DNA from: Paludibacter sp.
GTDB lineage: Bacteria; Bacteroidota; Bacteroidia; Bacteroidales; Paludibacteraceae
Reading direction: 5' to 3'
Assembly: GCA_017882285.1 (NCBI GenBank)
Contig: JADGPS010000017.1
Location: 1 to 44,383 of the forward strand
Length of the DNA: 44,383 bases
Of this stretch, positions 8,022 through 16,538 are shown one piece after another (the first letter of the stretch is position 1; each line of letters opens with the position of its first letter). A program made the position numbers and the translations under genes. The notes under the pieces were generated by a model. The model saw only the letters and a program-made list of their open reading frames with translations. It had not been told where the DNA came from and ran no database searches.

Positions 8022-9200
8022 TCAATAACTCGAAGTAGCTATCGCTTCCTTCAATTGTTTCATTGCCTTTTCCAACACAATCCTCGGACAAGCTGCATTT
8101 AGCCGCAAATGATATTCACCGCCTGGACCGAAGATGGTTCCTTTGTTTAGTCCCAATCCTGCTTTTCGTACAAAGAAATCAAAAAGTTCATCGTCATCCA
8201 TTCCTAATTCTTTGCAATTGAGCCAAATTAAAAACGAAGCATCCGGTATCATTGGTTTAATTTGCGGAATATTAACTTTCAGAAAATCAACCACGAAATT
8301 AATGTTTGTTAGAACGTATTCAAGCATTTGTTTGCGCCAATCATTGCCTTTTTCAAAAGCTGCAATTGTTGCTGCATACGCAAAAATATTCCCGCCTGCT
8401 AATTCAGAAGCTTCCAGAAATTCCACAAAACGGCTTCGTATTTCGGCATTTGGAATAATATAGAAAGAACTGATAAGTCCGGGCATATTAAAGGTTTTGC
8501 TGGGTGCCATAAAGGTAAGACTTATCTGTGCAGCCGTTTCCGAAACTGTAGCAAACGGCACATGTTTATGTCCCTCAAAAACCATATCGGCATGAATTTC
8601 ATCCGAAACGACTATGATATTATGTTTTGCGCAGATTTCTGCTAATTTTCGGAGTGTGAAAGCATTCCATGCCCGACCACCCGGATTATGAGGATTACAA
8701 AGTATAAAAAGTTTGGTTCTTGATGTTATTTTCTTTTCCAAATCGTCAAAATCCATTTCGAATTTTCCGTTCACTATTTTGAGCGGATTGTTTATCAACT
8801 CCCGATGATTGTTTTTTACCACGTGAAAAAAAGGGAAATAGACTGGTGGTTGAACAATTACCTGATCGCCCGGCTGGGTAAGCGCCTGAACAGAAAATGA
8901 TAAACCGGGGACAATTCCGGGTAAAAAACCAATCCATTGACGCATAATATCCCAGTCATGCCTGTCTTTAATCCATTTAATTACGGTTGGATAATAATCT
9001 TCAGGAGGCATGGAATATCCTAAAATAGGATGTTTACAGCGTTCCCGAATGGCTTCGAAAATAAAATCGGGTGTGCGAAAATCCATATCGGCAACCCAAA
9101 GCGGCAAAACATTTTCGGTACCGAATAGCGCTTTACATCGTTCAATCTTAATAGCATCAGTCTTATGCCTGTCGATTATTTCGTCAAAGTTATAGTTCAT
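8022..9200 (-). CDS. PatB/MalY-type PLP C-S lyase (cystathionine beta-lyase-like aminotransferase)
   Basis: The 392-residue fold-type I PLP protein has the PatB/MalY pattern: PLWVADMDF near the N-terminus, CNPHNPGGRAW, VVSDEIHADMVF and the PLP lysine in APSKTFNMPG, ending with an arginine motif LRLNAACPR. Members cleave C-S bonds in cystathionine or cysteine conjugates, some acting as regulators. The start at 9200 (MNYNFDEII) is preferred over 9215 because it matches where family members begin. The gene follows the PafA-like gene by 69 bp. Precise substrate is uncertain. Confidence 0.88.
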   Translation of the reverse strand: MNYNFDEIIDRHKTDAIKIERCKALFGTENVLPLWVADMDFRTPDFIFEAIRERCKHPILGYSMPPEDYYPTVIKWIKDRHDWDIMRQWIGFLPGIVPGLSFSVQALTQPGDQVIVQPPVYFPFFHVVKNNHRELINNPLKIVNGKFEMDFDDLEKKITSRTKLFILCNPHNPGGRAWNAFTLRKLAEICAKHNIIVVSDEIHADMVFEGHKHVPFATVSETAAQISLTFMAPSKTFNMPGLISSFYIIPNAEIRSRFVEFLEASELAGGNIFAYAATIAAFEKGNDWRKQMLEYVLTNINFVVDFLKVNIPQIKPMIPDASFLIWLNCKELGMDDDELFDFFVRKAGLGLNKGTIFGPGGEYHLRLNAACPRIVLEKAMKQLKEAIATSSY

Positions 9201-9269
9201 ATTATTATTTACCATTTAATCATCCGCCAAAAGTCGGACATATTTTACATTTTACTATTGTCGTTTCAG

Positions 9270-10880
9270 CTATTTTGTTATTTCTTCAATCGGCTTTCCG
9301 ATACAGGCATTAGGCATCGGAATATCCATTATCCGCGATATCGTTGGAGCAATATCGGTTGTTTGATAGGATACTGAAACTGTTTGCGGTTTTATTTTCC
9401 AGCCATAAAAATACAGCGGTGTGTAGGAAACAATGGCGTTTGATTCACCAACCGGATTATTTTTATTGTCAACTTCCATCCAACCGGGTAACAAGGTGAT
9501 TATTATATCACCAACACAGTTTTTATTGGTTGAATTACGGAGCCGTGCCATTTCGGAGTTAGAATTTCCACCCATATTAAGTACTTGCATCGAAGGATAG
9601 GCAGCCTGAATCCCTTCAAATTCGAGCATAAATTCGGTAACGGTTTTCTGGAAATCAGTGTAATTCAACTTTTTCTCAGCAATTTTCTCTTTATTCAGAA
9701 AAATATTCTTTGCATAATAACCCGAAATCCACTTTTCCTGACCGTAAACAGCCATCAAATAAGTACTTAACAACGCCAACGAACGGTCGGCATTGAAATA
9801 TCCGGCAGGAATTTTATTTTCGCCCAGTTCGATTGGTGAATGAACTTGAGTTTGATTGCCAAACATAAAAACCAGGGTTTTATCCAAGCCCACTTTTGCA
9901 TCAATCTGCTGTAATATATTCTGAATATCTTTGTCGAGTCGGAGGTAAATATCTTCTTTTTCAGCCGATTGCAAAGCAGGAGTTTTTTCAAATGGAGTTT
10001 TTACAGTGAATTGCAATAACAGTATATCGGGATAAATGTCCGTTCCCAGCTGTTCTTCTTCCAGAATTTTCATTCCTAATTCCGACACCAAACCGTTGCC
10101 TGATGGCGTTCTTTTCAGAATTGAAGCTTGCGAATTTTTGTTTTGTTTGGTAGTTGGATCGTAAAAGAATCCCCATTTTTTGTCTTCGCGGTTTGGCTTG
10201 GATAAATAGGTGTTTATGTTGTAAAGCGGTCCCCAGGTTCGCGCCAGATAATTCTGGAAAACGCCATTCATGTTCATCTCATCTGCCCAATGCGAAAGTC
10301 CATCACTGTAATATCCGGTTGTAATCCATTTCATATTAATATCATCGATCCATGCCACGCTTTTGGCTGTGTGTCCGCCCAACATAATGGCTTCTTCGGG
10401 ACCTAAAGCAACTGCATAACTTTTCGATTTATTCGGATATGCCAGCATGATTTCATCAACAATCGTGCTGGAAAGCAATTTATGAGCCGACAAAGTTTGC
10501 CTGGTTCCAATGCCAATCTGATCGTCATCCTGAATGATGGATTGCATTTCGTCTTCTGCTCTGTTATAAAAATTATTTCCGACAATTCCATTATAAAAAG
10601 GTGTTGTTCCGGTCATTACAGTTGCAATATCCGAGGCATTTCCGGCTGAAACTATATTGTAGGAAACATTCCTGCAGTTTGCACCTTGTCCGATAATTTT
10701 TTTAAAACCGTTCGGGTCAAAATAGTTCCACAGCAAATCAATGTGTTTTTGTTGCAATCCATCCACCATAATACCAATTACCAAACGTGGTCGCTCAACG
10801 GAAGAAGGCTGTGCACAAAGACTCAGACTAAAAATGAAGAATAAAAGTGTAATGAAAATATTGCGAAGAAAAAATGTCAT
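9270..10880 (-). CDS. Secreted PafA-like alkaline phosphatase superfamily protein, catalytic residues lost
   Basis: The 536-residue protein has a signal peptide (hydrophobic segment, cleavage near CAQ at 23-25) and the layout of Bacteroidota type I phosphodiesterases/PafA: LVIGIMVDG (Asp40), MTGTTPFYNGIVGN, a basic central part, and TDIAPTISRIMDIPMPN at the end. However, key sites look changed. The nucleophile Thr position before the GPGHAS-like stretch is Val77 (IVSAGNAS). The metal motif D..GH is FTVKTP (291-296). The ADHG motif is FGNQTQ (340-345). The late His motif is VSYTP. The frame is intact, so this looks like a maintained non-catalytic protein rather than a decaying gene. The motif alignment was done by eye. 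Confidence 0.75.
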   Translation of the reverse strand: MTFFLRNIFITLLFFIFSLSLCAQPSSVERPRLVIGIMVDGLQQKHIDLLWNYFDPNGFKKIIGQGANCRNVSYNIVSAGNASDIATVMTGTTPFYNGIVGNNFYNRAEDEMQSIIQDDDQIGIGTRQTLSAHKLLSSTIVDEIMLAYPNKSKSYAVALGPEEAIMLGGHTAKSVAWIDDINMKWITTGYYSDGLSHWADEMNMNGVFQNYLARTWGPLYNINTYLSKPNREDKKWGFFYDPTTKQNKNSQASILKRTPSGNGLVSELGMKILEEEQLGTDIYPDILLLQFTVKTPFEKTPALQSAEKEDIYLRLDKDIQNILQQIDAKVGLDKTLVFMFGNQTQVHSPIELGENKIPAGYFNADRSLALLSTYLMAVYGQEKWISGYYAKNIFLNKEKIAEKKLNYTDFQKTVTEFMLEFEGIQAAYPSMQVLNMGGNSNSEMARLRNSTNKNCVGDIIITLLPGWMEVDNKNNPVGESNAIVSYTPLYFYGWKIKPQTVSVSYQTTDIAPTISRIMDIPMPNACIGKPIEEITK

Positions 10881-10924
10881 TATATAATTATGCATTTCGA
10901 ATTATGAATTAAAGCAACCCCTGT

Positions 10925-11020
10925 TCGGCGTAGGCTTCTGCCTACGTCAGCTTAGAAGGAAAGCTCCAGCTTTCTGTATTATACTATTCGGCTGAATTTC
11001 TATATTGAAGTTCAGCCGGT
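10925..11020. repeat. Cluster of three hairpins downstream of the HEPN/MNT genes
   Basis: Three inverted repeats lie in the 164-bp gap: CGTAGGC/GCCTACG (10929-10946), GAAAGCT/AGCTTTC (about 10959-10974) and CGGCTGAA/TTCAGCCG (10989-11018). None is followed by a convincing T-run. The first two have the look of dispersed intergenic palindromes of Bacteroidota; the third may help end the HEPN/MNT transcript. Confidence 0.65.
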
Positions 11021-11044
11021 TATCTATTTTTTTAGGATTATTTT

Positions 11045-11359
11045 TTAATTCGAATAAAGTGTTATACCTGTTTTCAGAATAGTAGATAAAAAGCCACTTC
11101 TATCGTCGTTACTTTGAAGTAAAACCGGTTCAATCCGGGTGTCAATGTTGCGGGTAAGTCGATTTATTTTCTTTGATATCTCAAGAAAATCCTGATCTAT
11201 CGTTATCATTATTACCGCAATATCTATGTCGCTGTTTTCGTTCCAATTTCCTTTTGCAAACGAACCAAATAGCACAATTTTAGTTGGATTTATTTGTTCA
11301 CCAACCAATTGAGCATATCTTTTGGCATTTTCTAAAGCTGTTTTTTGATCCACTGACAT
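11045..11359 (-). CDS. MNT-domain minimal nucleotidyltransferase (MntA-like)
   Basis: The 104-residue protein has the nucleotidyltransferase signature GS-x10-DxD: Gly32-Ser33 in FGSFAKG, then SDID with Asp44 and Asp46, and a third acidic position further on (IEPVLL). In HEPN/MNT (type VII) toxin-antitoxin pairs the MNT protein AMPylates and silences the HEPN RNase. Its start overlaps the end of the HEPN gene by 28 nt, so the pair is coupled. The domain call is secure; antitoxin function is inferred from context. Confidence 0.85.
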   Translation of the reverse strand: MSVDQKTALENAKRYAQLVGEQINPTKIVLFGSFAKGNWNENSDIDIAVIMITIDQDFLEISKKINRLTRNIDTRIEPVLLQSNDDRSGFLSTILKTGITLYSN

Positions 11360-11724
11360 AATTCTTCTGTTTTAGCGATTAATTCTTCACACTTTGTTTT
11401 GGTTAAAGATTTCAGCAATAAATCTTTATAAGTTGGATATCGGGCTTCAATATTCATTGGCACCAATGCTTCAATTAAATCTAACTGGTTTTCAGTAAAT
11501 TCCGACAACAAATCGCATTGCTCGGCTAATCTTTTCAAATTATGAACATAAGGCGGTGTCTCATCTTTTTTTTCAGTGAAATAAGCCTTTAAAATCTTCT
11601 CAACTGCCTGATGACACATAAAACCAACATACAAATAACGTTTGCCTTTAAGCATTGTTTTTGCAGTTTCCATATCGTAATCTGATATATCAATCCAATA
11701 TGCTACTTTTTCTGAGTAATTCAC
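11332..11724 (-). CDS. HEPN-domain protein paired with MNT
   Basis: The 130-residue all-helical protein has the HEPN pattern RYLYVGFMCHQAVEKILKAYF (29-49 region), PPYVHNLKRLAE and RYPTYKD. It is encoded directly upstream of, and overlapping, the MNT gene, the usual HEPN/MNT order. The RNase motif R-x4-6-H found in toxic HEPN proteins is not visible: the nearest pair is Arg29 and His38 with eight residues between. It may therefore be a weak or non-toxic member, or bind nucleotides or RNA without cutting. A -7 box lies at 11751-11758. Confidence 0.82.
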   Translation of the reverse strand: MNYSEKVAYWIDISDYDMETAKTMLKGKRYLYVGFMCHQAVEKILKAYFTEKKDETPPYVHNLKRLAEQCDLLSEFTENQLDLIEALVPMNIEARYPTYKDLLLKSLTKTKCEELIAKTEELCQWIKKQL

Positions 11725-11750
11725 GTTAAATCAGTTTATTGTTACGATTG

Positions 11751-11758
11751 CAAATATA
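11751..11758 (-). promoter_or_regulatory. -7 box for the HEPN/MNT pair
   Basis: The minus strand reads TATATTTG, 26 bp ahead of the HEPN start at 11724. It separates the pair from hisB, which ends only 19 bp upstream of the box. Confidence 0.6.
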
Positions 11759-11776
11759 CTGTTTTTTTTACACTAA

Positions 11777-12910
11777 CTAAAGAGCTCCTTTTGTGCTTGG
11801 CAATTCGTATCGGTAAATGTCGCGTTTTATCGCCATTTTAATGGATTTTGCCAGGGCTTTGAAAATGCCTTCAATTTTGTGATGTTCATTTTCTCCTTCG
11901 GCTTTGATGTTCAGGTTCATTTTAGCCGAATCACTGAACGATTTGAAGAAATGTTGAATCATTTCAGTCGGCAAATCGCCCACATATTCGCGCTTGAATT
12001 CCACATCGTAAACCAGCCAAGCTCTTCCGCCAAAATCCAAAGCCACCGAACACAAACAATCGTCCATTGGTAAGTAAAAGCCGTACCGTTCGATGCCGCG
12101 TTTATCACCTAATGCTTTACCGAAAGCTTCACCCAACGCAATGGCAGTATCTTCAATAGTATGATGTTCGTCCACTTCCAAATCACCTTTTACCCTGATG
12201 GCCAAATCAGAACCCGAGTGTTTCCCTATTTGTTCCAACATGTGATCGAAAAATTTTAAACCTGTATCAATGGAACATTTTCCCGAACCATCCAGATTCA
12301 ACTCAATCAGAATATCTGTTTCTTTGGTGGTTCTTTTCACAGTTGCAGTGCGTTCTCCGGCAAATAAAAATTCAGTAATGCTGCCCCAATTTGTGGTTTG
12401 TAGAACACAAAATTCAGAAAGTCCGTTATCTTTCAGAATATCCATGTCATTACTCATAAAAATGGCTTTGCAACCAAGATTTTTAGCCAATTTTATATCA
12501 GTAATCCGGTCGCCGATTACAAATGAACCTGCTAAATCATAATCGTCCGAGAAATATTCGGTCAACATATTTATTCCCGGTTTGCGGGTTGGCACATTAT
12601 CTTCGGGAAACGATTTATCAATAAAGATTTTATCGAATTGAATACCTTCATTTGCAAGGGTTTGAATAAATTTAACCTGTACTTTCTCGAAATTTTCCTG
12701 TGGATAAGCGTTAGTTCCCAATCCATCCTGATTAGTAACCATTGCCCACTCAAAATCGAGTTTGTGACGGATAAAATGCAGATTACGCAGCACGCCGGGT
12801 AAGAATTCCATTTGTTCCAACGTGTCAATTTGAAAAGTCACTGGTGGTTCAACGATGATTGTTCCATCGCGGTCGATGAAAAGTACTTTCTTCTTGATTT
12901 TATCAGCCAT
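11777..12910 (-). CDS. hisB: Bifunctional histidinol-phosphatase / imidazoleglycerol-phosphate dehydratase
   Basis: The 377-residue protein joins an N-terminal HAD phosphatase (FIDRDGT with Asp13 and Asp15, residues 1 to about 185) to an imidazoleglycerol-phosphate dehydratase with two metal-binding motifs, DEHHTIED and EHHKIEG. It catalyses the sixth and eighth steps of histidine synthesis. Length and motifs are complete. No other his gene is in the window, so it is detached from hisG/D/C unless these lie elsewhere. Its upstream gap holds an inverted-repeat element (12922-13062), and no clear TAnnTTTG box was found there. Confidence 0.94.
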   Translation of the reverse strand: MADKIKKKVLFIDRDGTIIVEPPVTFQIDTLEQMEFLPGVLRNLHFIRHKLDFEWAMVTNQDGLGTNAYPQENFEKVQVKFIQTLANEGIQFDKIFIDKSFPEDNVPTRKPGINMLTEYFSDDYDLAGSFVIGDRITDIKLAKNLGCKAIFMSNDMDILKDNGLSEFCVLQTTNWGSITEFLFAGERTATVKRTTKETDILIELNLDGSGKCSIDTGLKFFDHMLEQIGKHSGSDLAIRVKGDLEVDEHHTIEDTAIALGEAFGKALGDKRGIERYGFYLPMDDCLCSVALDFGGRAWLVYDVEFKREYVGDLPTEMIQHFFKSFSDSAKMNLNIKAEGENEHHKIEGIFKALAKSIKMAIKRDIYRYELPSTKGAL

Positions 12911-12921
12911 AATTATTTAAT

Positions 12922-13062
12922 ATTACCCCTAACCCCTAAAGGGGGATTAAGTATGTGTGTTCTTAAAATTTTATATTTGAAAATGAACATGTAAAAATAA
13001 TATATTTTTCTGAATAATAGAGACGGAACAAATATAATCCCCCTTTAGGGGTTAGGGGTAAT
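12922..13062. repeat. 141-bp element bounded by perfect 27-bp inverted repeats
   Basis: The arm at 12922-12948 is the exact reverse complement of the arm at 13036-13062. Each arm contains a nested hairpin CCCCT-AA-AGGGG. About 87 bp of AT-rich sequence lies between them, with no coding sign. The right arm runs into uvrA and encodes its last five residues (ITPNP) and stop codon. No convincing target-site duplication was seen. It resembles a small non-autonomous palindromic element and may also act as a transcription stop. Confidence 0.85.
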
Positions 13063-15897
13063 TTCCTTCTTCAAAAACCGTCCTGTTTCACTTGTCGGAT
13101 GATTAGCTACTTCCTGTGGTGTTCCGCTACAAATCACCTTTCCACCAGCTGAACCACCTTCAGGACCAATATCGATAATATAATCAGCTACTTTGATTAC
13201 GTCCATATTGTGTTCGATGATAATCACCGTATTTCCTTTGTTCACAAGCCGATTTAACACTCCAAGAAGCACGCGAATGTCTTCGAAATGTAATCCGGTA
13301 GTTGGTTCGTCCAGAATATAAAGCGTTTTTCCTGTATCGCGTTTTGATAGTTCGGTGGCTAACTTTACACGCTGACTTTCTCCTCCCGATAACGTGGTAC
13401 TCGATTGTCCGAGTTTGATATATCCTAAACCTACATCCTGCAGAGTCTTGATTTTATGAAGAATAGATGGTTGATTTTCAAAAAATTCAACAGCCTGATC
13501 GATGGTCATGTTCAGCACATCGGCAATGGATTTCCCTTTGAATCGCACCTCCAGGGTTTCTTTGTTGTAACGTTTGCCATCGCAACTTTCGCAGGGAACA
13601 TACACATCCGGCAAGAAATTCATTTCAATGGTTTTATATCCGTTTCCACCACATACTTCGCACCGGCCTCCGGCTGTATTAAACGAAAAACGTCCGGGTT
13701 TGTATCCACGTATTTTGGCTTCGGGCAATGTCACAAAAACGTTTCGGATATCTGAAAAAACACCGGTATATGTTGCAGGATTCGAACGTGGAGTCCGTCC
13801 AATAGGCGATTGATCCACTTCCACTACCTTGTCTATATTTTCCAGTCCATCAATACTGTCGTAAGGCAATGGATCCTGCAGCGAACGGTAAAAACTCTGA
13901 CTCAGAATTGGTTGCAGTGTTTCAGTTATCAAGGTCGATTTTCCGCTGCCTGAAACTCCGGTCACACAAATCATTTTCCCCAACGGAAACGAGACATTAA
14001 TTTTTTTCAGGTTATTGCCTCGAGCTCCACGGAGGATTATGGTATTTCCGTTTCCGGGATGTAGTTTCTCAGGTATTTCAATGCGTTTTTTCCCGTTTAG
14101 ATAAGCCGAAGTCAACGTGTCGGCTTGAAGCATTTCGGCAGGTGTACCGGCAAAAACCACTTCACCACCCAATTGTCCGGCGTGCGGACCCAAATCGACC
14201 ACATAATCTGCAGCTAACATCATTTCTTTATCGTGTTCCACTACAATAACAGAGTTTCCTGTGTCGCGGAGTTGTTTCAACGAACGAATAAGTCGTTGAT
14301 TATCTCGTTGATGCAACCCGATACTTGGTTCATCCAAAATATAAAGTACGTTCACCAACTGAGATCCGATTTGTGTCGCCAACCGGATGCGCTGACTTTC
14401 ACCACCCGAGAGCGATTGAGAACTGCGATTCAACGAAAGATAGGTCAATCCTACATCCAGCAAAAATTGCAGGCGCGTACGAATTTCTTTTAGAATTTCA
14501 ACTGCAATGGCTTTTTGTTTCTCAGATAGAAATGATTCAACCTTTTCTAACCATTTTGATAATTCAGCAATGTCCATGGCAGATAGTTCGGCAATATTCT
14601 TATCATGCATGCGGAAATGCAACGATTCTTTGCGCAACTTGGCACCGTTACATTCGGGGCAAACAATCGACTTGGAATATTGATTTGCCCATTTTTGTTC
14701 GGTTGCGGAAGCTCCTGTTTCTGCTTGCATTTCGATGTATTTCAAAATACCTTCGTAACTCAGAAAATAATTGGTTCCAATAGATTGATTTTTAATATGT
14801 AACCTCTCTTCAGTTCCATTCATTATTTCGTCCATTGCCTCTTCAGGAATTTCGGCAACAGGCGTTTTAATCGTGCAATCGTATTTTTCGAGTATCGCTT
14901 CGATTTGCCAGAAAATGGTGCTGCTTTTGTGCTTGCCAAGCGGCGAAATGGCTCCATTATAAATGCTTAGGTTTTTATCCGGTACAATTTTTTCCATGTC
15001 AATCTGGTTCACATAGCCAAGTCCTTTACACCGGGGACAAGCACCGTGTGGCGAATTGAATGAAAAATTGTGCGGAGCCGGTTCGTCGTACGAAATACCA
15101 CTCGTGGGACACATTAACATTTTACTGAAATAACGTGCTTCCTCTTTGTCTTTTTCAAGAATCATCACGATGCCATTGCCTTGTTGCATAGCCTTTTGCA
15201 TCGATTGTTTCAATCGGATACGGTCTTTTTCAGAAACCAATAACTTGTCAATTACTACTTCAATGTCGTGGTTTTTGTACCGATCAACTTTTAATCCATG
15301 TGTTGCTTCGCGAATTTCACCATCAATCCGAACATGCAAATAACCCTTTCTGCGTACCTGTTCAAACAATTCTTTGTAATGTCCTTTACGTCCACGAACC
15401 AATGGAGCCAACAGAAAAGTTTTCTTTCCTTCGTATTCTTTCAAAATCAAATCCACAATCTGATCTTCGGAATATTTTACCATTTTTTCGCCGGTAACGT
15501 ATGAAAAAGCTTCGCCGGCACGGGCGTAAAGCAAACGCAGGAAATCGTAAATTTCGGTGGTGGTTCCTACTGTGGAACGGGGATTTTTATTGGTGGTTTT
15601 TTGCTCGATAGAAATTACTGGACTCAAACCAGTGATTTTATCAACATCAGGGCGTTCCATATTCCCTAAAAAACTACGGGCATAAGCCGAGAAAGTCTCG
15701 AAATAACGGCGTTGTCCTTCAGCAAAAATTGTGTCGAAAGCGAGAGATGATTTACCACTGCCACTGAGTCCGGTAATCACGGTCAGTGCATCGCGTGGTA
15801 TGGAAACATCAATGTTTTTTAAATTGTGAACCCGTGCGCCAATCACTTCTACATACTCTGAAGCGTCGAGGGATTGTATGTCGGAATTTGTTATCAA
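13045..15897 (-). CDS. uvrA: Excinuclease ABC subunit A
   Basis: The 950-residue protein has two ABC ATPase modules with Walker A loops GLSGSGKSS near the N-terminus and GVSGSGKST in the second half, two LSGGESQR signatures, zinc-binding Cys pairs (CPRCKG, CPECNG, and [11 protein letters not shown] with CESCDG) and the [17 protein letters not shown] stretch. It recognises bulky DNA damage in nucleotide excision repair with UvrB. Size is normal. The last residues ITPNP come from the right arm of the inverted-repeat element, so the original C-terminus was probably replaced. A good -33/-7 promoter lies at 15920-15950. Confidence 0.97.
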   Translation of the reverse strand: MITNSDIQSLDASEYVEVIGARVHNLKNIDVSIPRDALTVITGLSGSGKSSLAFDTIFAEGQRRYFETFSAYARSFLGNMERPDVDKITGLSPVISIEQKTTNKNPRSTVGTTTEIYDFLRLLYARAGEAFSYVTGEKMVKYSEDQIVDLILKEYEGKKTFLLAPLVRGRKGHYKELFEQVRRKGYLHVRIDGEIREATHGLKVDRYKNHDIEVVIDKLLVSEKDRIRLKQSMQKAMQQGNGIVMILEKDKEEARYFSKMLMCPTSGISYDEPAPHNFSFNSPHGACPRCKGLGYVNQIDMEKIVPDKNLSIYNGAISPLGKHKSSTIFWQIEAILEKYDCTIKTPVAEIPEEAMDEIMNGTEERLHIKNQSIGTNYFLSYEGILKYIEMQAETGASATEQKWANQYSKSIVCPECNGAKLRKESLHFRMHDKNIAELSAMDIAELSKWLEKVESFLSEKQKAIAVEILKEIRTRLQFLLDVGLTYLSLNRSSQSLSGGESQRIRLATQIGSQLVNVLYILDEPSIGLHQRDNQRLIRSLKQLRDTGNSVIVVEHDKEMMLAADYVVDLGPHAGQLGGEVVFAGTPAEMLQADTLTSAYLNGKKRIEIPEKLHPGNGNTIILRGARGNNLKKINVSFPLGKMICVTGVSGSGKSTLITETLQPILSQSFYRSLQDPLPYDSIDGLENIDKVVEVDQSPIGRTPRSNPATYTGVFSDIRNVFVTLPEAKIRGYKPGRFSFNTAGGRCEVCGGNGYKTIEMNFLPDVYVPCESCDGKRYNKETLEVRFKGKSIADVLNMTIDQAVEFFENQPSILHKIKTLQDVGLGYIKLGQSSTTLSGGESQRVKLATELSKRDTGKTLYILDEPTTGLHFEDIRVLLGVLNRLVNKGNTVIIIEHNMDVIKVADYIIDIGPEGGSAGGKVICSGTPQEVANHPTSETGRFLKKEITPNP

Positions 15898-15919
15898 AAC
15901 GGATTTATTTTAGAACCTG

Positions 15920-15950
15920 CAAAGATACGAATTTCTAAACGAGCGGGCAA
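15920..15950 (-). promoter_or_regulatory. Promoter of uvrA (-33 TTG and -7 box)
   Basis: On the minus strand TTG (15950-15948) is followed after 20 bp by TATCTTTG (15927-15920), a good match to the Bacteroidota -33/-7 arrangement, 22 bp ahead of the uvrA start. Confidence 0.75.
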
Positions 15951-16037
15951 GGAATTTTAGTTTTGAATAATTTGATAAGAGTTTATTGAAAATTTCCAAC
16001 TATTTGTCTTGTGATGATTCATGTTTTTAAAACAAAT

Positions 16038-16066
16038 AAGCCTCCCAAAAATCAGTTGGAAGGCTT
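16038..16066 (-). terminator. Terminator of the tRNA-Lys pair
   Basis: On the minus strand AAGCCTTCC pairs with GGGAGGCTT (one G-U pair) and is followed by a T-rich stretch. It starts 9 bp beyond the 3' end of the second tRNA. Confidence 0.75.
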
Positions 16067-16075
16067 TTATTTATG

Positions 16076-16148
16076 TGATCTAGCTGGGGCTCGAACCCAG
16101 GACCCCATCCTTAAAAGGGATGTGCTCTACCAGCTGAGCTACTAAATC
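16076..16148 (-). tRNA. tRNA-Lys (anticodon TTT), second of the pair
   Basis: 73 nt without CCA. Acceptor GATTTAG pairs with CTAGATC (one T-G pair), D stem GCTC/GAGC, anticodon stem CATCC/GGATG around loop CTTTTAA (anticodon TTT), T arm CTGGG-TTCGAGC-CCCAG, discriminator A. It is identical to the upstream copy and ends just before a terminator. Confidence 0.95.
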
Positions 16149-16181
16149 ATCAAACTTTGTTAGCTGCTTTTTGATAACGAG

Positions 16182-16254
16182 TGATCTAGCTGGGGCTCGA
16201 ACCCAGGACCCCATCCTTAAAAGGGATGTGCTCTACCAGCTGAGCTACTAAATC
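16182..16254 (-). tRNA. tRNA-Lys (anticodon TTT), first of the pair
   Basis: Same 73-nt sequence as the copy at 16076-16148, 33 bp away, with all stems intact. It is nearer the -7 box at 16273-16280, so both are probably made as one transcript. Confidence 0.95.
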
Positions 16255-16272
16255 GTTTTTCAAAAGCGGTTG

Positions 16273-16280
16273 CAAAGATA
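16273..16280 (-). promoter_or_regulatory. -7 box for the tRNA-Lys pair
   Basis: The minus strand reads TATCTTTG, 18 bp ahead of the first tRNA. The remaining gap to 16446 shows nothing else I recognise. Confidence 0.65.
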
Positions 16281-16446
16281 CTGCTTTTTTTCAAAACTAC
16301 AAATCCTGTTTCAAATAAAAACGGGATTATTTGCTTTATAGGTTGTAAGTCACATAATTACAAAAGATTATGGAAAACAAAATCATCGTCTGAATCAAAT
16401 ACAATGAAATCATATTTTACTTTCAAATAAATAATTCAATTTCGAT

Positions 16447-16501
16447 TATCTTTGTAAATTCAACAAAATCACGCGAAACTATGCAAAATATTGTATCTTT
16501 G
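16447..16501 (+). promoter_or_regulatory. Two tandem -7 boxes ahead of the CorC/HlyC gene
   Basis: TATCTTTG occurs twice, at 16447-16454 and 16494-16501. The second lies 37 bp ahead of the TTG start. The paired boxes suggest two start sites 47 bp apart. Confidence 0.65.
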
Positions 16502-16538
16502 CACTCTCGAATCAATCTAATTTTCAACAAACTAAAAC

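Noticed and set aside
16076-16255. tRNA genes of 74 nt starting one base further upstream
   Set aside because: That would give a C-A mismatch in one copy; counting from the T-A before the D stem gives a 73-nt tRNA with a fully paired 7-bp acceptor in both.
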